62,011 bases of DNA from Acidobacteriaceae bacterium (GCA_003134855.1 PLCS01000005.1:1-62011), one strand, 5' to 3'. Positions 1 through 9,598 are shown, numbered from the stretch's first letter. Numbers and translations are program-made. Notes: generated by a model not told the origin, from the sequence alone.

Positions 1-930
1 GCCGACTACATCAAGAACATGATTACCGGCGCGGCGCAGATGGATGGGGCGATCCTCGTCGTCGCAGCCACCGACGGCCCCATGCCGCAGACCAAGGAGC
101 ACGTGCTGCTGGCGCGCCAGGTGGGCGTTCCCTGCGTGCTGGTGTTTTTGAATAAATGCGACGCGGTCGATGACCCGGAGCTGATCGATCTGGTGGAGAT
201 GGAGGTCCGCGAGCTGCTGACCAAGTACCAGTTCCCCGGCGACGATGTTCCGGTGATTCGCGGCTCGGCACTGGGCGCGCTGAATGGCGAGCCGGAGTGG
301 GAGGCGAAGATCGACGAACTGATGGAGGCGGTGGACAGCTTTGTGCCGCGTCCGGATCGCGCCATTGACAAGCCGTTCCTGATGCCGATTGAGGACATTT
401 TCTCGATCTCCGGCCGCGGCACGGTGGTCACCGGGCGCATTGAGCGCGGCAAGGTGAAGGTGGGCGAGGACGTGGAGATTGTGGGCTTCCGCGAGACGCG
501 CAAGACGGTCTGCACGGGCGTTGAGATGTTCAAGAAGCAGTTGGACGAGGGCCTGGCGGGCGACAACGCCGGCATCCTGCTGCGCGGCATTCCGAAAGAG
601 GATGTGGAGCGCGGGATGGTTTTGGCCAAGCCTGGCTCGATCACGCCGCACACCGTCTTCAAGGGCTCGGTGTACGTGCTGAGCAAGGAAGAGGGCGGTC
701 GTCATACGCCGTTCTTCAAGGGCTACCGTCCGCAGTTCTACTTCCGCACGACGGATGTGACGGGCGTGGCGCAGTTGCCGGAGGGCGTGGAGATGGTGAT
801 GCCGGGCGACAACGTGGAGCTCGAAGTGGAGCTGATTACGCCGGTGGCGCTGGAAAAGGGCCTTCGCTTTGCGATTCGCGAGGGCGGACGCACGGTAGGC
901 GCGGGCACGGTCTCGGAGATTGTGAAGTAA
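1..930 (+). CDS. tuf: Elongation factor Tu, 5'-truncated by window edge
   Basis: EF-Tu is the GTPase that delivers aminoacyl-tRNA to the ribosomal A site. The frame is open from base 1 and ends at TAA 928-930, giving 309 residues. The family is usually about 395 residues, so roughly the first 85, with the P-loop, lie outside the window. Visible are the G4 motif NKCD (residues 51-54 of the fragment), the G5 region GSALGALNG, the domain 2 start ([14 protein letters not shown]) and the usual C-terminus ending [11 protein letters not shown]. tuf directly precedes rpsJ, the common str-S10 junction. Confidence 0.98.
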   Translation, partial: ADYIKNMITGAAQMDGAILVVAATDGPMPQTKEHVLLARQVGVPCVLVFLNKCDAVDDPELIDLVEMEVRELLTKYQFPGDDVPVIRGSALGALNGEPEWEAKIDELMEAVDSFVPRPDRAIDKPFLMPIEDIFSISGRGTVVTGRIERGKVKVGEDVEIVGFRETRKTVCTGVEMFKKQLDEGLAGDNAGILLRGIPKEDVERGMVLAKPGSITPHTVFKGSVYVLSKEEGGRHTPFFKGYRPQFYFRTTDVTGVAQLPEGVEMVMPGDNVELEVELITPVALEKGLRFAIREGGRTVGAGTVSEIVK

Positions 931-1022
931 CAGCTTTCAGCTTTCAGCTTTCAGCCGCCAATACTAAGAGGCTGAGACTGGCAACTGATCGCTGAAAGCT
1001 GACGGCTGAAAGCTGATAGCTG
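931..1022 (+). repeat. Heptad inverted repeat, tuf-rpsJ spacer (C spelling)
   Basis: The left arm starts on the base after the tuf stop and consists of three CAGCTTT heptads plus a partial one. The right arm (about 990-1022) carries the complementary GCTGAAA/GCTGATA heptads and stops just before the GGAAGGAAG ribosome-binding site of rpsJ. The spacer RNA can fold into one long imperfect hairpin. Confidence 0.85.
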
Positions 1023-1033
1023 GAAGGAAGAAC

Positions 1034-1351
1034 ATGGTAGGACAGAGGATTCGCATCCGGTTGAAGGCATACGATTATCGCGTGCTGGACACCTCGACCG
1101 GCGAGATTGTGGAGACGGCCAAGCGCACCGGAGCAACGGTGGCCGGGCCGATTCCCTTGCCGACGATCAAGAACAAGTATTGCGTGCTGCGTTCGCCGCA
1201 CGTGGACAAGAAGTCGCGCGAGGCCTTCGAGATCCGAACACACAAGCGGCTGATCGATATTCTCGAACCGACTCAGCAGACGGTGGACGCGCTGATGAAG
1301 CTCGATTTGCCGGCCGGCGTCGATGTCGAGATCAAAGCGTTTGAGAAATAG
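1034..1351 (+). CDS. rpsJ: 30S ribosomal protein S10 (uS10/NusE)
   Basis: uS10 of the 30S head; the same protein is NusE, a transcription antitermination factor that binds NusB. Its 105 residues match the usual length of about 102. The family signature around [19 protein letters not shown] is intact. ATG 1034 has a strong upstream GGAAGGAAG. It is the first gene of the S10 block and is separated from tuf by a heptad hairpin. The TAG stop is followed one base later by a palindromic element. Confidence 0.98.
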   Translation: MVGQRIRIRLKAYDYRVLDTSTGEIVETAKRTGATVAGPIPLPTIKNKYCVLRSPHVDKKSREAFEIRTHKRLIDILEPTQQTVDALMKLDLPAGVDVEIKAFEK

Positions 1352-1352
1352 G

Positions 1353-1385
1353 CACCTGCGGTGCGGCGGGCGCGCCTTGCGGCGC
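1353..1385 (+). repeat. Double-hairpin element after rpsJ stop
   Basis: Two adjacent small palindromes: GCACC-TGC-GGTGC, then GCGCC-TTGC-GGCGC. Related copies follow the rplC stop and lie inside rplV. Compared with the rplC copy, the outer C-G pair of the first stem is changed to G-C on both sides, a compensating change that keeps the stem. Confidence 0.8.
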
Positions 1386-1479
1386 AGAAGCTCGATAGCG
1401 CGACGCGAAGCGGTAGAAAGGCTCGGAAGAGCCCCGGCAGTGCGACGGATGAAGCATCGCATGATGAGGAAAGGAAGTT

Positions 1480-2205
1480 ATGGGCGTTGTAGGAATTTTG
1501 GGAAAAAAGATCGGCATGACGCAGGTCTTCGACGAAAAGGGCGATGTGCACCCGATTACGGTGCTGCAGGCCGGCCCCTGTGTAATTACGCAGTTGAAGA
1601 CGCTCGCTCGCGACGGATACGAGGCCGCGCAGATCGGCCTGGTCGAGTTCGTCAAGGACAAGAATGTGACCAAGCCGCAGGCCGGCCACTTCGCCAAGTG
1701 CGAAGCTCCGCCGGTGAAGGTGATCAAAGAAGTCGCTCTGGAGCTGGACGCCGATGGCGTTGTGGCTGCCAAGGCCGGCGACCGCGTGCTGGTGGACATC
1801 TTCTCCGAGGCTCGGTTTGTGGACGTGATCGGCACCTCCAAGGGCCGGGGCTTTGCCGGCGTGGTGCGCAGGCACCATTTCGCCGGCGGACCCAAGTCGC
1901 ATGGACATATGTTCCAGGTGCAGGGTTCGATCGGCGCTTCGAGCTACCCTTCGCGCGTTTTTCCTGGCCAGCGTATGCCCGGCCACATGGGCGCGGAACA
2001 AGTTACAGTGCGCAATCTGCGCATCCGCGGCATCGACCTGGAGGAGAATCTCCTGATGGTCGAGGGCGCGGTGCCCGGATCGCGCGAAGGCTATGTGCTG
2101 ATTTCCAAGGCCAAGACTCCGCCGCGCGAGCGCCGTGGTTTTGCCGGTTCCGGCACGGTCGATCCGTTGAAGGCTTCGAAGAAGGCCGGCGGCAAGCGGA
2201 AATAA
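1480..2205 (+). CDS. rplC: 50S ribosomal protein L3 (uL3)
   Basis: uL3 is an early assembly protein of the large subunit, with a finger reaching towards the peptidyl-transferase centre. It starts MGVVGILGKKIGMTQVFDE, the family N-terminus, at ATG 1480 behind GAGGAAAGGAAG. The GHMGAEQVTVRNLRI stretch is the conserved core. At 241 residues it is longer than the E. coli protein (about 209), partly through a basic C-terminus (KASKKAGGKRK). A double-hairpin element begins on the base after its TAA. Confidence 0.98.
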   Translation: MGVVGILGKKIGMTQVFDEKGDVHPITVLQAGPCVITQLKTLARDGYEAAQIGLVEFVKDKNVTKPQAGHFAKCEAPPVKVIKEVALELDADGVVAAKAGDRVLVDIFSEARFVDVIGTSKGRGFAGVVRRHHFAGGPKSHGHMFQVQGSIGASSYPSRVFPGQRMPGHMGAEQVTVRNLRIRGIDLEENLLMVEGAVPGSREGYVLISKAKTPPRERRGFAGSGTVDPLKASKKAGGKRK

Positions 2206-2242
2206 CCACCTGCGGTGGGGCAGACGCGCCCTTCGGGCGCCA
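2206..2242 (+). repeat. Double-hairpin element after rplC stop
   Basis: It begins immediately after the rplC TAA: CCACC-TGC-GGTGG, a short linker, then GCGCCC-TTC-GGGCGC. This is the best-paired of the three copies (1353, 2206, 5062). It lies entirely in the spacer before rplD. Confidence 0.85.
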
Positions 2243-2285
2243 CAAGATTGAAGCTGGGGAAGGTTCCCGGCAGAAGAAGAAGACG

Positions 2286-2963
2286 ATGGCAAACGTGGAT
2301 GTTTTGAACATGAACGGCGAAAAGGTCGGCACACTGGAGCTCTCCGATGCGCTCTACGGGCCGGACCAGGTGAACGAGGCTCTGTTGTGGGAGGCGGTCA
2401 AGCACTACCGCGCCGCACTGCGCCAGGGCACGCACAAGACCAAGAGCCGCACCGAAGTCGCCGGTTCCGGCAAGAAATTGTGGAAGCAGAAGGGCACGGG
2501 CCGGGCTCGTATCGGCTCGGTGCGCTCGCCGCTCTGGCGTCACGGCTATACCGTCCACGGACCGCAGCCGCGCAGCTACGAGTATGCCTTCCCGCGCAAG
2601 AAGCTGCTGGGCGCGCTGCGCTCTGCCCTGGCCGCCAAGCTGGCCGACGGCAAGCTGACGGTGGTGGACACGCTCGAGATCAAGGACGCCAAGACCAAGC
2701 TCTACCGCGAGGCGTTGACGAAGCTCGATGTGACGCGTACCGCGCTGCTGGTCGAAAACAGCAAGACGCTCACCCAGGCGCTGGTGCTGGGCGCGCGCAA
2801 CCTCAAGGGCGTGGAGCTGGTGCTCAACAACGAAGTGCATCCCTACGATCTGCTCCGCTATGAGCGGGCCATCTTCTCGACGGCCGCCATCGAGCAGATT
2901 ACCGAGATGCTGGAGAAAAACGCGTCAAAACGCAAAATCGCCGCTCAGACGGAGGCCGCGTAA
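2286..2963 (+). CDS. rplD: 50S ribosomal protein L4 (uL4)
   Basis: uL4 binds 23S rRNA and lines the exit tunnel; in E. coli it also represses its own operon, which I cannot test here. The start is ATG 2286 (MANVDVLNMNGEKV). The frame stays open far upstream, but only from here does the protein match the family (225 residues). The signature region WKQKGTGRARIGSVRSPLWR is intact. Its TAA overlaps the rplW ATG in TAATG, so translational coupling is likely. Confidence 0.98.
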   Translation: MANVDVLNMNGEKVGTLELSDALYGPDQVNEALLWEAVKHYRAALRQGTHKTKSRTEVAGSGKKLWKQKGTGRARIGSVRSPLWRHGYTVHGPQPRSYEYAFPRKKLLGALRSALAAKLADGKLTVVDTLEIKDAKTKLYREALTKLDVTRTALLVENSKTLTQALVLGARNLKGVELVLNNEVHPYDLLRYERAIFSTAAIEQITEMLEKNASKRKIAAQTEAA

Positions 2964-3256
2964 TGCCGACACTTTACACCGTAATTCGCCGCCCGCTGAT
3001 TACCGAAAAGGGGCTGAGCGTCAAGGAGACCGAGGGTACGCTGGTCTTCGACGTGGCTCCCGACGCCTCCAAGACCGAGGTCAAGCAGGCCGTCGAGGCT
3101 CTCTTCAAGGTGAAGGTCTCCGCGGTTCGCACCGCCAATGTGGTCGGCAAGGAACGCCGCCGCGGCAAGTTCACCGGCTTCAAGCCGGATTGGAAGAAGG
3201 CTTACGTCCGGCTGAAGGCCGGCCAGAAGCTGCCCGAGTATGTGAGCAACCTGTAA
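2963..3256 (+). CDS. rplW: 50S ribosomal protein L23 (uL23)
   Basis: uL23 sits at the tunnel exit and docks trigger factor and the signal recognition particle. Its 97 residues are the normal length, with the N-terminal signature RRPLITEKG and the basic loop RRRGKFTGFKPDWKKAYV. The ATG overlaps the rplD stop by one base. The downstream spacer carries an 8-nt tandem repeat. Confidence 0.97.
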   Translation: MPTLYTVIRRPLITEKGLSVKETEGTLVFDVAPDASKTEVKQAVEALFKVKVSAVRTANVVGKERRRGKFTGFKPDWKKAYVRLKAGQKLPEYVSNL

Positions 3257-3262
3257 AGCAGA

Positions 3263-3290
3263 GAACGAGTGAAGAAGTGAATGAGTGAAC
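3263..3290 (+). repeat. Octad tandem repeat, rplW-rplB spacer
   Basis: Three successive 8-mers GAACGAGT, GAAGAAGT, GAATGAGT plus a partial fourth. The same octad family recurs at 7922 in the rplX-rplE spacer. No complementary arm is visible. The rest of the spacer to rplB (3291-3409) shows a short AGCTAAAAGCTGGAAGCT stretch resembling the heptad family. Confidence 0.75.
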
Positions 3291-3409
3291 AGCTAAAAGC
3301 TGGAAGCTCAACAGGAAAGATTATCGGAGCCCGGCAGCAAGGGATGGGTTCCGGAGAAACGGGAGAGCGGAGCTTGAGTTCGGGCGCCGGCTTTCCGGGA
3401 CAAACGACC

Positions 3410-4234
<825 letters not shown>

Positions 4235-4296
4235 AGAAGCACGGACGAAGCCGGAAAGCGCCGGCGAAGCAGAGAAGTTGAGGAGCAAAGGATTTT

Positions 4297-4590
4297 ATGG
4301 CACGTTCGACAAAGAAGGGCCCCTTCGTGGATGCGCACCTGACCGTGAAGATCGAGGCGCTCAATCAGGCCAACGACAAGAAGATTGTCAAAACCTGGTC
4401 GCGCCGCTCGACGATCTTTCCCGAGTTTGTGGGCCACACCATCGCGGTCCACAACGGCAAGAAGTTCGTTCCGGTGTACGTGACCGAGAACATGGTGGGT
4501 CACAAGCTGGGCGAGTTTTCGCCCACACGCATCTTCAAGGGACATACCGGAGGCAGCAAGGCAGCCGAGACCGGCGCCAAGCCGCGGTAG
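4297..4590 (+). CDS. rpsS: 30S ribosomal protein S19 (uS19)
   Basis: uS19 lies in the 30S head next to S13 and contacts A-site tRNA. Its 97 residues start [15 protein letters not shown], and the signature [16 protein letters not shown] is present. ATG 4297 follows a weak purine-rich stretch (GAGGAGCAAAGG). It keeps its standard place between rplB and rplV. Confidence 0.97.
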   Translation: MARSTKKGPFVDAHLTVKIEALNQANDKKIVKTWSRRSTIFPEFVGHTIAVHNGKKFVPVYVTENMVGHKLGEFSPTRIFKGHTGGSKAAETGAKPR

Positions 4591-4595
4591 GAATA

Positions 4596-4648
4596 CCAGT
4601 GAAAAGTGGACAGTGATCAGTGGTCAGTTGACTGAAAACCGTCAGTAA
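4596..4648 (+). repeat. Degenerate heptad repeat, rpsS-rplV spacer
   Basis: Irregular CAGTGAT/CAGTGGT/CAGTTGA units followed by the weakly complementary ACTGAAAACCGTCAGT. This is the most eroded of the two-armed copies in the cluster. Confidence 0.55.
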
Positions 4649-4665
4649 AGATTGAGGAAGAGACA

Positions 4666-5289
4666 ATGGCAGTCGAGACAAAGGAATATCGGGCCGAGGC
4701 CAGGTTCCAGCGCGTATCGCCGCAAAAGGCGCGGCTGGTGCTCGACCTGATCAAGGGCCGGGGGGTTGAGGAGGCGCTCACCGTCGCGGCCTTCACCAAG
4801 AAACGCATCGCCCCGGTGATCTACAAGCTTTTAACCTCGGCGGTGGACAACGCCAAGTACGTCTCCGGCGAGCAGGGCATTGATCTGGATGTGGACAACC
4901 TCTACGTCAAGCTGGCCCTGGCCAACGACGGGCCGCGCATGAAGCGCATCCGCCCTGCGCCCATGGGCCGCGCCTTCCGCTATCAGCGCCGCCTGACGCA
5001 CATCATTCTTTCGGTGGCCGAGCGCGAAGGCGCCCCGGGCTTGGTGACCAAGATTGAAGAGCCACCTGCGGTGGGGCAGACGCGCCTTGCTGCGCCGAAG
5101 GCAGCGTCGAAAGCAACCAAGACGCCGGCAACCAAGACCAAAACGAAGGTCGCGGAGCCGAAGGCAAGCAAGACAAAGGTCGAGGAGCCGAAGGCGGCGC
5201 CCAAGGCAACCAAGACGAAGGCCGCGGAGCCGAAGGCGCCGGTCAAGAAGGCTGAAGTAACCAAGAAAAAGGCTGGCAAGAAGGCCTAG
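4666..5289 (+). CDS. rplV: 50S ribosomal protein L22 (uL22) with long Lys/Ala tail
   Basis: uL22 lines the exit tunnel with L4; macrolide resistance changes map to its loop in other bacteria. The core is residues 1-122 (up to [11 protein letters not shown]), about full length for the family (about 110). It is followed by roughly 85 extra residues. The extension is low complexity, rich in Lys, Ala, Thr and Pro, with three near copies of a TKxxEPKA unit encoded by a DNA minisatellite at about 5140-5240. A double-hairpin repeat (5062-5097) sits at the start of the tail, in frame, suggesting the tail grew by repeat insertion and stop loss. The tail is likely disordered and RNA-binding. Confidence 0.96.
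   Translation: MAVETKEYRAEARFQRVSPQKARLVLDLIKGRGVEEALTVAAFTKKRIAPVIYKLLTSAVDNAKYVSGEQGIDLDVDNLYVKLALANDGPRMKRIRPAPMGRAFRYQRRLTHIILSVAEREGAPGLVTKIEEPPAVGQTRLAAPKAASKATKTPATKTKTKVAEPKASKTKVEEPKAAPKATKTKAAEPKAPVKKAEVTKKKAGKKA
5062..5097 (+). repeat. Double-hairpin element inside rplV
   Basis: The first 25 bases are identical to the element after the rplC stop (CCACC-TGC-GGTGG, then GGCAGACGCGCC), but here it is translated as [13 protein letters not shown] from residue 133. Its second hairpin is weaker (GCGC...GCGC) than in the non-coding copies. The site is about ten codons after the usual end of L22. Confidence 0.85.
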
Positions 5290-5309
5290 AGGGTTTTGAG
5301 GAAAAGCAT

Positions 5310-5978
5310 ATGGGACAGAAAGTCCATCCTTACGGATTCCGGCTGGGAGTGAACAAGCCGTGGCGTTCGCGCTGGTTCTCTGAGCGCGACTATGACAAGC
5401 TCCTGGTTGAGGACGTGAAGCTCCGGGCCGAGCTGAAAGAGAAGCTGAAGGCCGCGGGGGTCAGCTCGGTGGAGATCGAGCGGCCCGGCAACAAGCTGCG
5501 CTTTCTCATCCGCACCGCGCGTCCGGGCATCGTAATCGGCCGCAAGGGCGCGGAGATTGACAAGCTCAAGATCGAGCTAGGCAAGCGCACCAGCCGCGAC
5601 GTCTTCATCGACATCATCGAGGTGAACAAGCCGGAGCTGGACGCGCAACTGGTCTCCGAGGCCATCGCCTTGCAACTGGAAAAGCGCGTCAGTTTCCGCC
5701 GGGCCATGCGCAAGAGTGTGGATTCGGCGTTGCGCTTCGGCTGCAAGGGCATCAAGGTCAGGGTCTCGGGACGCCTGAACGGCAATGAAATCGCCCGCTC
5801 GGAGTGGTATTTGCAGGGCCGTTTGCCGCTGCATACGCTGCGCGCCGACATCGACTATGGTTTCACCGAGGCCAACACCACCTACGGCGTGATCGGCGTC
5901 AAGACCTGGATCTATCGCGGCGACATCTACGAGGCAAAGCGCCGTCAGCCGGCAGCGGTGGGCACGTCGGTGTTTTAA
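5310..5978 (+). CDS. rpsC: 30S ribosomal protein S3 (uS3)
   Basis: uS3 is at the mRNA entry site of the 30S subunit. Its 222 residues contain an N-terminal KH type II domain with the loop [11 protein letters not shown] (about residues 70-80) and the C-terminal S3 domain with [15 protein letters not shown]. It starts [13 protein letters not shown], the family N-terminus, at ATG 5310. A heptad hairpin fills the spacer to rplP. Confidence 0.98.
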   Translation: MGQKVHPYGFRLGVNKPWRSRWFSERDYDKLLVEDVKLRAELKEKLKAAGVSSVEIERPGNKLRFLIRTARPGIVIGRKGAEIDKLKIELGKRTSRDVFIDIIEVNKPELDAQLVSEAIALQLEKRVSFRRAMRKSVDSALRFGCKGIKVRVSGRLNGNEIARSEWYLQGRLPLHTLRADIDYGFTEANTTYGVIGVKTWIYRGDIYEAKRRQPAAVGTSVF

Positions 5979-5981
5979 GAG

Positions 5982-6082
5982 CAGCTATCAGCCCTCAGCT
6001 ATCAGCTTTCAGCCGTTGGCGGTAGTTGACTGGGATGAGCGACGTGAAGAACTGAAAGCTGAAGGCTGAGAGCTGACAGCTA
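5982..6082 (+). repeat. Heptad inverted repeat, rpsC-rplP spacer (C spelling)
   Basis: Left arm of CAGCTAT, CAGCCCT, CAGCTAT, CAGCTTT heptads, starting three bases after the stop. Right arm about 6050-6082 (ACTGAAAGCTGAAGGCTGAGAG, shown in part) is complementary and ends 18 bases before the rplP ATG. Confidence 0.85.
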
Positions 6083-6100
6083 AAATTGAGGGTTTTCGCT

Positions 6101-6538
6101 ATGTTGATGCCAAAGAAGGTGAAGTTTCGCAAGCAGCAGAAGGGCAAGCGCCGCGGCAAGGCCTGGCGCGGGTCTACCATTTCCTTCGGTGAATACGGTT
6201 TGCGCGTCATGGAGTGCGGCTACATAACCGACCGGCAGATCGAAGCCAGCCGTATCGCCATGACTCGCTTCATCAAGCGCGGCGGCAAGATTTGGCTGCG
6301 TCTCTTCCCGGATAAGCCGATCACCAAGAAGCCGGCCGAAGTCCGCATGGGCTCGGGCAAAGGCTCGCTGGATCATTGGGTTGCGGTGGTGCGGCCGGGC
6401 AAGATTTTGTTCGAGATGGAAGGCGTGGACCCGGCGACTGCGCAGGAAGCCATGCGCCTGGCCTCGAACAAGCTGCCGCTCAAGACCAAGTTCGTCATGC
6501 GGCCGGGGGCCGTGAGGCCTGAAGCCGCGGCCAAGTAA
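6101..6538 (+). CDS. rplP: 50S ribosomal protein L16 (uL16)
   Basis: uL16 organises the A-site and helicase-like elements of 23S rRNA and joins late in assembly. Start ATG 6101 gives [16 protein letters not shown], the family N-terminus, and 145 residues; ATG 6107 is also possible, and ATG 6086 lies at the edge of the repeat and is unlikely. The conserved [13 protein letters not shown] is present. Confidence 0.97.
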   Translation: MLMPKKVKFRKQQKGKRRGKAWRGSTISFGEYGLRVMECGYITDRQIEASRIAMTRFIKRGGKIWLRLFPDKPITKKPAEVRMGSGKGSLDHWVAVVRPGKILFEMEGVDPATAQEAMRLASNKLPLKTKFVMRPGAVRPEAAAK

Positions 6539-6570
6539 ACAGCTAGCAGTTGGTTGGAGAGAGAAACACC

Positions 6571-6813
6571 ATGGAACTGGAAAAGATTCGCAATTTGAGC
6601 GACGAAGAACTGGCGCACCACGAGAAGACTGCGGCCGAGCAACTCTTCCGGCTGCGCTTTCAGGTCGCACTGCAACCAAATGAAGGTGTGCGGAAGCTCC
6701 AACTGTTGCGCAAGGAGATCGCACAGATCAAGACTGTGGCCAGGGAGCGCGCGTTGGGCATTCGCGGCGCGGCGACCGATGGACCGGCGGAAGCCAAGAA
6801 GGGAGCCCTCTAG
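6571..6813 (+). CDS. rpmC: 50S ribosomal protein L29 (uL29)
   Basis: uL29 is a small two-helix protein at the tunnel exit, near the trigger-factor and SRP dock. Start ATG 6571 gives MELEKIRNLSDEEL and 80 residues. The QLFRLRFQVAL and RELRK-like helix (KLQLLRKEIAQIKTVARE) is typical. About 15 C-terminal residues exceed the family core. Its TAG is immediately followed by the rpsQ ATG with no spacer. Confidence 0.96.
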   Translation: MELEKIRNLSDEELAHHEKTAAEQLFRLRFQVALQPNEGVRKLQLLRKEIAQIKTVARERALGIRGAATDGPAEAKKGAL

Positions 6814-7155
6814 ATGACGGCGACTCAAGAGGCAGTACAAGCGCCGGCAACCGTAGGCGCGCGGCGCAACGAGAAGGTTGGGCAGGTGGTTTCGACCAAG
6901 ATGCAGAAGACCATCGTGGTCGAGGTCGAGATGCGCAAGGCCCATCCCAAGTACAAGAGGATTGTGCGCTCGACGAAGAAGTTTTATGCCCACGACGAGC
7001 TGAGTTCGGCACGGATGGGCGATGTGGTGCGCATTCGCGAGACCCGGCCGCTGAGCAAGCTGAAGCGGTGGGCTCTGGAAGAGATTGTCCGGCGCTCGGC
7101 GCTGGGCCAGCTTGAAGACGCGGCGATCAAGACTGAGATCAAGGCTGCCAACTAG
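6814..7155 (+). CDS. rpsQ: 30S ribosomal protein S17 (uS17)
   Basis: uS17 is a primary 16S rRNA-binding protein with an OB fold. The core [19 protein letters not shown] and [15 protein letters not shown] are diagnostic. At 113 residues it exceeds the usual 80-90 through a short N-terminal extension ([18 protein letters not shown]) and a helical C-terminal tail. It starts directly after the rpmC stop, so coupled translation is likely. Confidence 0.97.
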   Translation: MTATQEAVQAPATVGARRNEKVGQVVSTKMQKTIVVEVEMRKAHPKYKRIVRSTKKFYAHDELSSARMGDVVRIRETRPLSKLKRWALEEIVRRSALGQLEDAAIKTEIKAAN

Positions 7156-7184
7156 CAGCTAATAGCTGGCAAGGAGAAGAACCC

Positions 7185-7556
7185 ATGGCTGTGCAAATGA
7201 GAACCATGCTCGCGGTGGCCGACAACTCCGGCGCGCGCAAGCTGCAAGTGATTCTGCCGCTGGGCGGCGGACTGGGCAAGAAGGCCGGCCTGGGCGACAT
7301 TGTGACCGCCGCGGTCAAGGAATCCTCGCCCGACGGCACCATCAAGAAGGGCAAAGTGGTGAAGGCGGTCATCGTCCGCACCCGTAAGGAGCATCGCCGG
7401 CGCGACGGCACCTATATCCGCTTCGATGAAAACGCGGCGGTGGTGATTGACGATGCACACGAGCCGGTGGGCACGCGCGTCTTCGGTCCGGTGGCCCGCG
7501 AACTGCGCGAAAAGAAGTTTTTGAAGATCGTTTCGCTGGCCCCCGAGGTCGTTTAG
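7185..7556 (+). CDS. rplN: 50S ribosomal protein L14 (uL14)
   Basis: uL14 contacts the 30S subunit in bridges B5/B8 and is the target of the silencing factor RsfS. Its 123 residues match the family length, with the signature [12 protein letters not shown] and a conserved [19 protein letters not shown] 7185 follows an AAGGAGAAGAA ribosome-binding site. The spacer after rpsQ is short and has no array. Confidence 0.97.
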   Translation: MAVQMRTMLAVADNSGARKLQVILPLGGGLGKKAGLGDIVTAAVKESSPDGTIKKGKVVKAVIVRTRKEHRRRDGTYIRFDENAAVVIDDAHEPVGTRVFGPVARELREKKFLKIVSLAPEVV

Positions 7557-7584
7557 AAGCGGGTAGCTGTTTTTTGGAGAGAAG

Positions 7585-7911
7585 ATGCCGAGTTTGAATA
7601 TTCATCGCAACGATACGGTCAAGGTCCTCAGGGGCTCGGACCGGGGCAAGACGGGACGCGTGCTGCGCGTCTTCCCCGACGCGGGCACGGTGCTGGTTGA
7701 GCATGTGCGCGTAGTCAAGAAAACGGTTTCGGGCAAATCAGGCAAGCGGACCAAGGGCGGCATCGCCGAGCAGGAATCGCCCATCGATGTCTCCAATCTC
7801 GTGCTGATCTGCCCCAACTGCGGCCCCGCGAAGGTGGGATCGAAGCTGGAAGGCGACGTCAAGGTGCGCATCTGCAAGAAGTGCGGCCAGACGATGCCGA
7901 CGAAAAAGTAG
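7585..7911 (+). CDS. rplX: 50S ribosomal protein L24 (uL24), zinc-ribbon form
   Basis: uL24 starts assembly of the large subunit. The KOW motif is at the N-terminus (VLRGSDRGKTGRVLRVFP). The C-terminal half carries two Cys pairs, C76-PN-C79 and C97-KK-C100, expected to bind zinc as in many non-proteobacterial L24 proteins. It has 108 residues. A 164-base spacer with an octad repeat follows. Confidence 0.97.
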   Translation: MPSLNIHRNDTVKVLRGSDRGKTGRVLRVFPDAGTVLVEHVRVVKKTVSGKSGKRTKGGIAEQESPIDVSNLVLICPNCGPAKVGSKLEGDVKVRICKKCGQTMPTKK

Positions 7912-7921
7912 GAACTGCATT

Positions 7922-8004
7922 GAAGAAGTGAACGAGTGAAGAAGTGAATCGTTCGCTGAGAAACCAGAGCGGCACGGAATGAGCGGCGAAGCTCACGCCC
8001 GTGC
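7922..8004 (+). repeat. Octad repeat and hairpin, rplX-rplE spacer
   Basis: 7922-7953 reads GAAGAAGT, GAACGAGT, GAAGAAGT, GAATCGTT, the same octad family as at 3263. It is followed at 7972-8004 by an interrupted hairpin with outer stem GCACGG/CCGTGC and inner stem GAGC/GCTC. No promoter is evident in the rest of the spacer (to 8075). Confidence 0.7.
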
Positions 8005-8075
8005 GGCAAGCACTTCCGCAACGGTATACGGCCATCGGGCCACTCCGGGAGCCGGAAGAAAGAGAGCAAAGCATC

Positions 8076-8624
8076 ATGGCGGCAAGGCTGAAAGAGAAGT
8101 ATCACAAGGAGATCAAGCAGGCTCTGCAAAAGGAGCTGGGGCTTGAGAATCCGATGGCGGTTCCGGAGTTGAAGAAGATCGTCGTCAACATGGGGCTGGG
8201 CGAGGCCACGCAGAATACCAAGCTGCTGGACCCGCTGGTGGCCGACCTGACAGCAATTGTCGGGCAGAAGCCGGTGACCACCAAGGCAAAGAAGTCGATT
8301 GCAGCCTTCAAGGTGAGGGCCGGTATGTCGATTGGCGCCATGGTCACGCTGCGCAACGAGAAGGCCTACGAGTTCCTGGACCGGCTGATCTCGACGGCGC
8401 TGCCGCGGGTACGCGACTTTCGCGGCGTTTCGACGAAGAGTTTTGACGGACGCGGCAATTACACCTTGGGCCTACGCGACCAGCTGATCTTCCCGGAGAT
8501 CGATTACTCCAAGGTGGAGAAGATGAAGGGCATGAACATCACCATTGTGACCACGGCCAAGGACGACAACCAGGCGAGGGCGCTGCTGCGGGCCTTCGGC
8601 ATGCCCTTCCGCCAGGGCGCGTAA
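8076..8624 (+). CDS. rplE: 50S ribosomal protein L5 (uL5)
   Basis: uL5 binds 5S rRNA in the central protuberance. Start ATG 8076 ([13 protein letters not shown]) gives 182 residues, the family size. An in-frame upstream ATG (8001) would add 25 unrelated residues and is rejected. Conserved blocks: [24 protein letters not shown] and [18 protein letters not shown]. It is followed after 15 bases by rpsZ. Confidence 0.97.
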   Translation: MAARLKEKYHKEIKQALQKELGLENPMAVPELKKIVVNMGLGEATQNTKLLDPLVADLTAIVGQKPVTTKAKKSIAAFKVRAGMSIGAMVTLRNEKAYEFLDRLISTALPRVRDFRGVSTKSFDGRGNYTLGLRDQLIFPEIDYSKVEKMKGMNITIVTTAKDDNQARALLRAFGMPFRQGA

Positions 8625-8639
8625 GGGGATAAGAGGAAT

Positions 8640-8825
8640 ATGGCAACCACTGCAAAAAGGGTGAAAGACGCGCGGAAGCCGAAGTTCAGCTGCCGCAAGC
8701 ACAACCGGTGCCAGCTCTGCGGGCGGCCGCGCGGGTTTCTGCGCAAGTTCGGCGTCTGCCGCTTGTGTTTCCGCGCGCTGGCGCTCAAGGGCGAGATTCC
8801 CGGCGTCGTCAAGTCGAGCTGGTAG
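8640..8825 (+). CDS. rpsZ: 30S ribosomal protein S14 type Z (uS14, zinc-binding)
   Basis: uS14 of the 30S head, in the short zinc-binding form of 61 residues rather than the roughly 100-residue zinc-free form. Cysteines C24, C27, C40 and C43 (CQLC and CRLC pairs) form the zinc site. It ends IPGVVKSSW, as usual. It lies between rplE and rpsH in the standard spc order. Confidence 0.97.
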   Translation: MATTAKRVKDARKPKFSCRKHNRCQLCGRPRGFLRKFGVCRLCFRALALKGEIPGVVKSSW

Positions 8826-8831
8826 CGAGTA

Positions 8832-8943
8832 AGTTCTCAGTTGTCAGTTTTCAGTTGTCAGTTATTTACGAACGGACTGACAGGCGGCTAAGGAAATCAA
8901 TGAGCCGGCAACTGAGAACTGAAAACTGAAAACTGACAACTGT
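8832..8943 (+). repeat. Heptad inverted repeat, rpsZ-rpsH spacer (T spelling)
   Basis: Left arm 8832-8862 is built of CAGTTGT, CAGTTTT, CAGTTGT heptads. Right arm 8910-8943 is AACTGAG, AACTGAA, AACTGAA, AACTGAC, AACTG. The two arms pair over about four heptads with few mismatches. The unpaired loop is about 47 bases. Confidence 0.87.
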
Positions 8944-9003
8944 TTTAGACATTCCCGCTGGTTTCCGGCAGCAGGCGGACGAACGGGGAATGAAGGAGAA
9001 GGA

Positions 9004-9399
9004 ATGAGTTTGACTGACCCAGTTGCCGATTTTCTGGCGCGCATCCGGAATGCAATCCGGGCGCGTCACCAGAAGCTGGATGTACCGGCTTCCAAGCTGA
9101 AGACCGAGATCGCCCGCATCCTCAAGGAGGAGGGCTACATCTCGAATTACAAAACCCAGGAAGAGGAAGGCAAGCACGTCCTGCGCGTCTACCTGAAGTA
9201 CGGCGGCACGGAAGCGGCCATCCGCGATCTGGCGCGCATCTCGCGCCCCGGCTGCCGCGTCTACATCGGACACGACGAGATCAAGCGCGTCCAGGGCGGC
9301 CTCGGCATCTCGATTATGACCACGCCCAAGGGCGTGATGACCGGCCGTCAGGCGCGCCGCGAAGGCGTGGGCGGCGAACTGTTGTGTGAAGTGTGGTAA
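9004..9399 (+). CDS. rpsH: 30S ribosomal protein S8 (uS8)
   Basis: uS8 binds the central domain of 16S rRNA; in E. coli it represses the spc operon. Its 131 residues start MSLTDPVADFLARIRNA, with the C-terminal signature TPKGVMTGRQARREGVGGE. ATG 9004 follows GAAGGAGAAGG, a strong ribosome-binding site. Long heptad arrays lie on both sides. Confidence 0.98.
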   Translation: MSLTDPVADFLARIRNAIRARHQKLDVPASKLKTEIARILKEEGYISNYKTQEEEGKHVLRVYLKYGGTEAAIRDLARISRPGCRVYIGHDEIKRVQGGLGISIMTTPKGVMTGRQARREGVGGELLCEVW

Positions 9400-9402
9400 C
9401 GG

Positions 9403-9561
9403 CAGTTGTCAGTTCTCAGTTCTCAGTTGTCAGTCTAAAAGCTGAGAACTGAGAACTAAAAACTGAGGACTAAGAACTGAGAACTGTTTTACCGGCTGCA
9501 GTGGAACTTGGGGCGTTGAAGCTATTCACTGAGAACTGAAGACTGATAGCTGACAACTGTT
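9403..9561 (+). repeat. Heptad repeat array, rpsH-rplF spacer (T spelling, longest)
   Basis: Left arm CAGTTGT, CAGTTCT, CAGTTCT, CAGTTGT from 9403. A first complementary block follows at about 9440-9486 (CTGAGAACTGAGAAC and similar), then a second at about 9525-9559 after a non-repetitive stretch. One left arm can pair with either right block, so alternative folds are possible. Confidence 0.87.
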
Positions 9562-9598
9562 TCACAGGGACTCGCAAGCCAGATGAAGGGTTCATTCG

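Noticed and set aside
3281..3409. N-terminal extension of L2
   Set aside because: The 43 extra codons are translated spacer with repeat-derived sequence; the conserved L2 N-terminus begins at 3410.
8832..9561. Possible CRISPR array
   Set aside because: The repeats are 7 nt, directly adjacent, degenerate and arranged as inverted arms, with no unique spacers and no cas genes.
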